Of a stretch of 8,243 bases of DNA, positions 6,042 to 8,243 are shown piece by piece. The translations under genes and the position numbers were made by a program. Within the stretch, counting starts at the first letter, position 1. Each line of letters begins with the position of its first letter. Origin of the DNA: Lachnospiraceae bacterium UBA7060 (lineage in GTDB: Bacteria > Bacillota > Clostridia > Lachnospirales > Lachnospiraceae); the NCBI GenBank assembly GCA_002493835.1, contig DLAA01000006.1, positions 60,096 through 68,338 of the forward strand, written 5' to 3'. The notes below the pieces were generated by a model that made no database searches, was not told the DNA's origin, and saw nothing but the letters and a program-made list of their open reading frames with translations.

Positions 6042-7538
6042 ATGGCGGAAGTACAGAATCAGGGAAAAGAACAGCAGCAGGATATTAACCAGCTTTTGAA
6101 GGTGAGAAGAGAAAAGCTTGCAGCGCTGCAGGAGGCAGGCAGAGATCCTTTTCAGATTACGAAATATGATATGACTCATCACAGCCAGGAGATTAAGGAC
6201 GGCTTTGAAGCCCTCGAGGGAAGGACGGTATCTATCGCGGGCCGTATAATGAGTAAGCGTATCATGGGGAAAGCTTCTTTTTGTAATATACAGGATCTAC
6301 AGGGTAATATACAGTCCTATGTGGCGAGAGACAGTGTGGGAGAAGAATCCTATGCTGATTTTAAAAAATATGACGTGGGTGACATTGTAGGCATCGAAGG
6401 AGAAGTCTTTAAGACGAAAACTGGTGAGACATCCGTACATGCAGCAAAAGTGACACTTCTGTCAAAAAGCCTTCAGATTCTTCCTGAGAAGTATCATGGA
6501 TTGGTGAATACCGATATTCGGTATCGTCAGAGATACACGGATTTAATTATGAACGAGGACGTCAAGAAGACATTTGTTGCGCGTTCTAAAATTATAAGCG
6601 CTATCAGACGGTATCTGGATGGACAAGGATTTCTTGAGGTGGAGACACCGATGCTTGTATCCAATGCCGGCGGCGCGGCGGCAAGACCCTTTGAAACTCA
6701 CTATAATGCATTGGATGAGGATGTGAAACTTCGCATTTCTCTGGAATTATACTTAAAGAGACTGATTGTGGGCGGTATGGAGCGTGTCTACGAGATAGGC
6801 AGAGTATTTCGCAATGAGGGATTGGATGCCAGACATAACCCTGAGTTTACCCTGATGGAATTATACCAGGCGTACACGGACTACAATGGCATGATGGATT
6901 TGACTGAGAATATGTTCCGCCATGTGGCACAGGAAGTCTGTGGAACGACCACGGTTCCCTACGGGGATGTGGAGATTGATCTAGGGAAGCCTTTTGAGCG
7001 GATCACTATGGTGGATGCCGTGAAGAAGTATACGGATATCGATTTTGATGAGGTGCCTGACACAGCGGCGGCTAAAAAATTAGCGGATGAAAAGGGTGTT
7101 CATTACGAGGACAGGCATACCAAGGGAGATATTATCAACCTCTTTTTTGAGGAGTTTGTAGAGGAACATTTGGTGCAGCCCACCTTTGTCATGGATCATC
7201 CTGTAGAGATTTCGCCGCTCACAAAGAGAAAGCCGGACAAGCCGGATTATGTAGAACGGTTTGAGCTGTTTATTACGGCCAGAGAGATGTGCAACGCTTA
7301 TTCTGAGCTGAATGACCCCATCGATCAAAGGGAGCGGTTTAAGGCGCAGGAGGAGGCGCTGGCAGCAGGCGACGAGGAGGCAAATACCACGGACGAGGAT
7401 TTTATGAATGCGTTGGAGATCGGTATGCCTCCCACGGGAGGAATTGGCTATGGAATCGACCGGTTGGTTATGCTTCTTACCAATTCGCCGGCAATTCGTG
7501 ATGTATTGCTTTTCCCGACAATGCGAACAGTTGATTAA
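6042..7538 (+). CDS. lysS: Lysine--tRNA ligase, class II
   Basis: LysS attaches lysine to tRNA-Lys using ATP. The N-terminal OB-fold anticodon-binding domain covers roughly residues 60-150 (VSIAGRIMSKRIMGKASF). The class II core shows motif 1 (GFLEVETPML), motif 2 with RVFRNEG at 254-260 and HNPEF at 265-269, and motif 3 GGIGYGIDRLVM around 466-477 with R474. The protein ends normally with RDVLLFPTMRTVD, so the 498-residue gene is intact despite the possible element boundary right after it. AAAGGA at 6029-6034 is seven bases upstream of the ATG. It forms a unit with greA; the first clear terminator downstream is at 7681-7724, beyond the repeat arrays. Confidence 0.97.
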   Translation: MAEVQNQGKEQQQDINQLLKVRREKLAALQEAGRDPFQITKYDMTHHSQEIKDGFEALEGRTVSIAGRIMSKRIMGKASFCNIQDLQGNIQSYVARDSVGEESYADFKKYDVGDIVGIEGEVFKTKTGETSVHAAKVTLLSKSLQILPEKYHGLVNTDIRYRQRYTDLIMNEDVKKTFVARSKIISAIRRYLDGQGFLEVETPMLVSNAGGAAARPFETHYNALDEDVKLRISLELYLKRLIVGGMERVYEIGRVFRNEGLDARHNPEFTLMELYQAYTDYNGMMDLTENMFRHVAQEVCGTTTVPYGDVEIDLGKPFERITMVDAVKKYTDIDFDEVPDTAAAKKLADEKGVHYEDRHTKGDIINLFFEEFVEEHLVQPTFVMDHPVEISPLTKRKPDKPDYVERFELFITAREMCNAYSELNDPIDQRERFKAQEEALAAGDEEANTTDEDFMNALEIGMPPTGGIGYGIDRLVMLLTNSPAIRDVLLFPTMRTVD

Positions 7539-7583
7539 AAAGTCCAGTAAAATCAAGGGTTTGCGGTATTTGGAGTTGCGAAC

Positions 7584-7611
7584 TACAACAAATTTACAAC
7601 AATTTTACAAC
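7584..7611. repeat. Three ACAAC direct repeats at 11-bp period
   Basis: The units TACAACAAATT (7584-7594), TACAACAATTT (7595-7605) and TACAAC (7606-7611) are directly abutting with an exact 11-bp period, so the ACAAC cores start at 7585, 7596 and 7607. The inverted core GTTGT occurs at 7644-7648. Such spacing puts each copy on the same helix face, as in protein-binding arrays. Confidence 0.7.
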
Positions 7612-7613
7612 GC

Positions 7614-7643
7614 ATAATGAAGAATAATGAGCGTTAATGAATA
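7614..7643. repeat. Three TAATGA direct repeats at 10-bp period
   Basis: TAATGA occurs at 7615-7620, 7625-7630 and 7635-7640, each preceded by A, A and T respectively. The three 10-base units are ATAATGAAGA, ATAATGAGCG and TTAATGAATA. The array follows the ACAAC array almost without a gap. Confidence 0.65.
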
Positions 7644-7644
7644 G

Positions 7645-7673
7645 TTGTACTCATAAATCCAATTCAATATTTT
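7645..7673 (+). promoter_or_regulatory. Weak candidate promoter before the terminator
   Basis: TTGTAC at 7645-7650 and TATTTT at 7668-7673 are separated by 17 bases. The -35 matches consensus at only three positions and the -10 at four. Transcription would begin near 7680, exactly at the terminator hairpin. Confidence 0.25.
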
Positions 7674-7680
7674 GTACGAT

Positions 7681-7724
7681 AAGGACATTTTTCTAAAGGA
7701 AAATTTAGGGAAGTGTCCTTTTTT
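7681..7724 (+). terminator. Strong intrinsic terminator
   Basis: Bases 7681-7697 pair with 7704-7720 in an uninterrupted 17-bp stem (outer AAGGACA/TGTCCTT, inner CTAAA/TTTAG, three T-G pairs) closed by the loop GGAAAA. It is followed by a T run to 7724. It is directional for the + strand and would end transcripts arriving from greA-lysS, or attenuate transcripts heading into the next gene. Confidence 0.88.
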
Positions 7725-7766
7725 GTTATGGTCAGCAAAACAAAATAAGAAATGGAGGAAATGAAC

Positions 7767-8234
7767 ATGAGCAGTACAGCGTCAGGAGCAGAGAAAGCGG
7801 CAAAGATTATTTTTATCAGCAAAGCACATGAAAAATTCTACTTTGAGAAATTGAATGAGGTCAGGTATCAGGACGTGTACCATAAGGCGCTTGTCTATTG
7901 TCTTGGTATCAGTGATGACACAAGAAGGAATGTTAAATGTATTTATGATTTTAAGACAGGCTGTGTAAAAACAGAATGCCTGCATGAAGGCTGGCAGACC
8001 AGCGGGGGCGCAAAAGTAGTCAGGATGGCGTTTAACCTTTACTGCAACGGTACGCCGAGTGTCCCTGATTACGATGATGCGGAGGAACAGGTAGACGAGT
8101 GCAGGCTTTATACAGTGGAAGAATTATTCTGCTGTGCCTACGCACCTTATTTTTGGCAGGCGGTACAGATACGGTATCCGGAGTACGCAGTGTATAACCG
8201 CAATCTGTACGCCATGTTCGGAGGACAGGATTGA
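7767..8234 (+). CDS. DUF6075-like protein
   Basis: This is a soluble protein of about 155 residues with no catalytic motif that I recognise. The core FISKAHEKFYFEKL, VRYQDVYHKALVYCLG, IYDFKTGCVKTECLHEGW, AFNLYCNGTPSVPDYDDAEEQ and YNRNLYAMFGG matches my memory of DUF6075, a family of unknown function frequent in accessory elements of gut Firmicutes; I could not search to confirm. It is rich in Tyr and Cys. ATGs at 7752 and 7761 overlap or crowd the GGAGG at 7754-7758. The ATG at 7767 has the correct spacing of eight bases, so I use it. The gene lies 42 bases beyond the terminator's T run and has no good promoter of its own. It is probably the first visible gene of the accessory region and is coupled to the next gene. 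Confidence 0.8.
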   Translation: MSSTASGAEKAAKIIFISKAHEKFYFEKLNEVRYQDVYHKALVYCLGISDDTRRNVKCIYDFKTGCVKTECLHEGWQTSGGAKVVRMAFNLYCNGTPSVPDYDDAEEQVDECRLYTVEELFCCAYAPYFWQAVQIRYPEYAVYNRNLYAMFGGQD

Positions 8235-8243
8235 TGTTAAAAG
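8234..8243 (+). CDS. Start of the next gene, truncated by the window end
   Basis: The stop codon TGA of the previous gene overlaps an ATG at 8234-8236 (TGATG), and GGAGGA at 8220-8225 lies eight bases upstream. Only Met-Leu-Lys can be read. The arrangement indicates a translationally coupled gene; its identity cannot be told. Confidence 0.6.

Larger units (their letters stand above)
7539..7680. mobile_element. Putative end of an integrated element at the 3' side of lysS
   Basis: This non-coding stretch begins at the lysS stop codon. It contains two short direct-repeat arrays with helical-turn periods and AGTT/AACT arms around GCG at 7574-7584, and it leads to a DUF6075-like gene. I associate that family with integrated accessory elements in Clostridia. 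Clustered short direct repeats beside a gene end resemble arm-type binding sites of tyrosine recombinases. The 3' ends of housekeeping genes are known integration targets for integrative conjugative elements, and I recall lysS being among them. No integrase or duplicated core sequence is visible in the window, so the boundary is inferred and its exact position unknown. Confidence 0.35.

Noticed and set aside
7408..7617. Forward reading frame running from lysS into the gap
   Set aside because: It is out of frame with lysS, has no start signal, and its tail is the repeat array.
7584..7643. CRISPR array or plasmid replication iterons
   Set aside because: Units are far too short for CRISPR, and no replication gene or DnaA box is nearby.

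Overview
The window looks like a chromosomal segment of a Gram-positive Clostridia, most likely a Lachnospiraceae (inference). The reasons are strong GGAGG/AGGAGG ribosome binding sites, sigma-A-type promoter elements, an intrinsic terminator with a T tract, the gene order birA - small DUF protein - dusB - unknown - greA - lysS, and two small proteins (DUF6145-like and DUF6075-like) that I associate with that group. All genes lie on the + strand. I see no rRNA, tRNA or CRISPR array.

Region 1 (1-951) encodes a membrane-anchored SPFH/stomatin-family protein with five 11-residue coiled-coil repeats. Region 2 (952-1213) is a 262-base gap before argF. It holds four successive stem-loops, one of them a perfect 16-bp inverted repeat, and a short TTG-started reading frame with a very good Shine-Dalgarno sequence that runs into the argF start. 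This is either a structured argF leader or a copy of a palindromic repeat.

Region 3 (1214-5485) is a compact run of argF (ornithine carbamoyltransferase), birA (biotin ligase/repressor), a DUF6145-like small protein overlapping birA, dusB (tRNA-dihydrouridine synthase) and an unrecognised protein of about 280 residues. Region 4 (5445-7538) is greA and lysS. They are served by a near-consensus promoter (TTGACA, 17 bp, TATGAT) inside the last codons of the unrecognised gene, so greA-lysS can be transcribed separately from the upstream genes. This group is housekeeping: arginine synthesis, biotinylation, tRNA modification, transcript cleavage and tRNA charging.

Region 5 (7539-8243) changes character. 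Directly after lysS there is an A/T-rich stretch with two back-to-back direct-repeat arrays: three ACAAC units at an exact 11-bp period, then three TAATGA units at an exact 10-bp period. A strong intrinsic terminator follows, then a DUF6075-like gene with a further gene starting in a TGATG overlap at its stop codon. I read this as the likely edge of an integrated mobile element abutting the 3' end of lysS. That is inference: no integrase is in view, and the insertion would have to be tested by comparison with empty sites.
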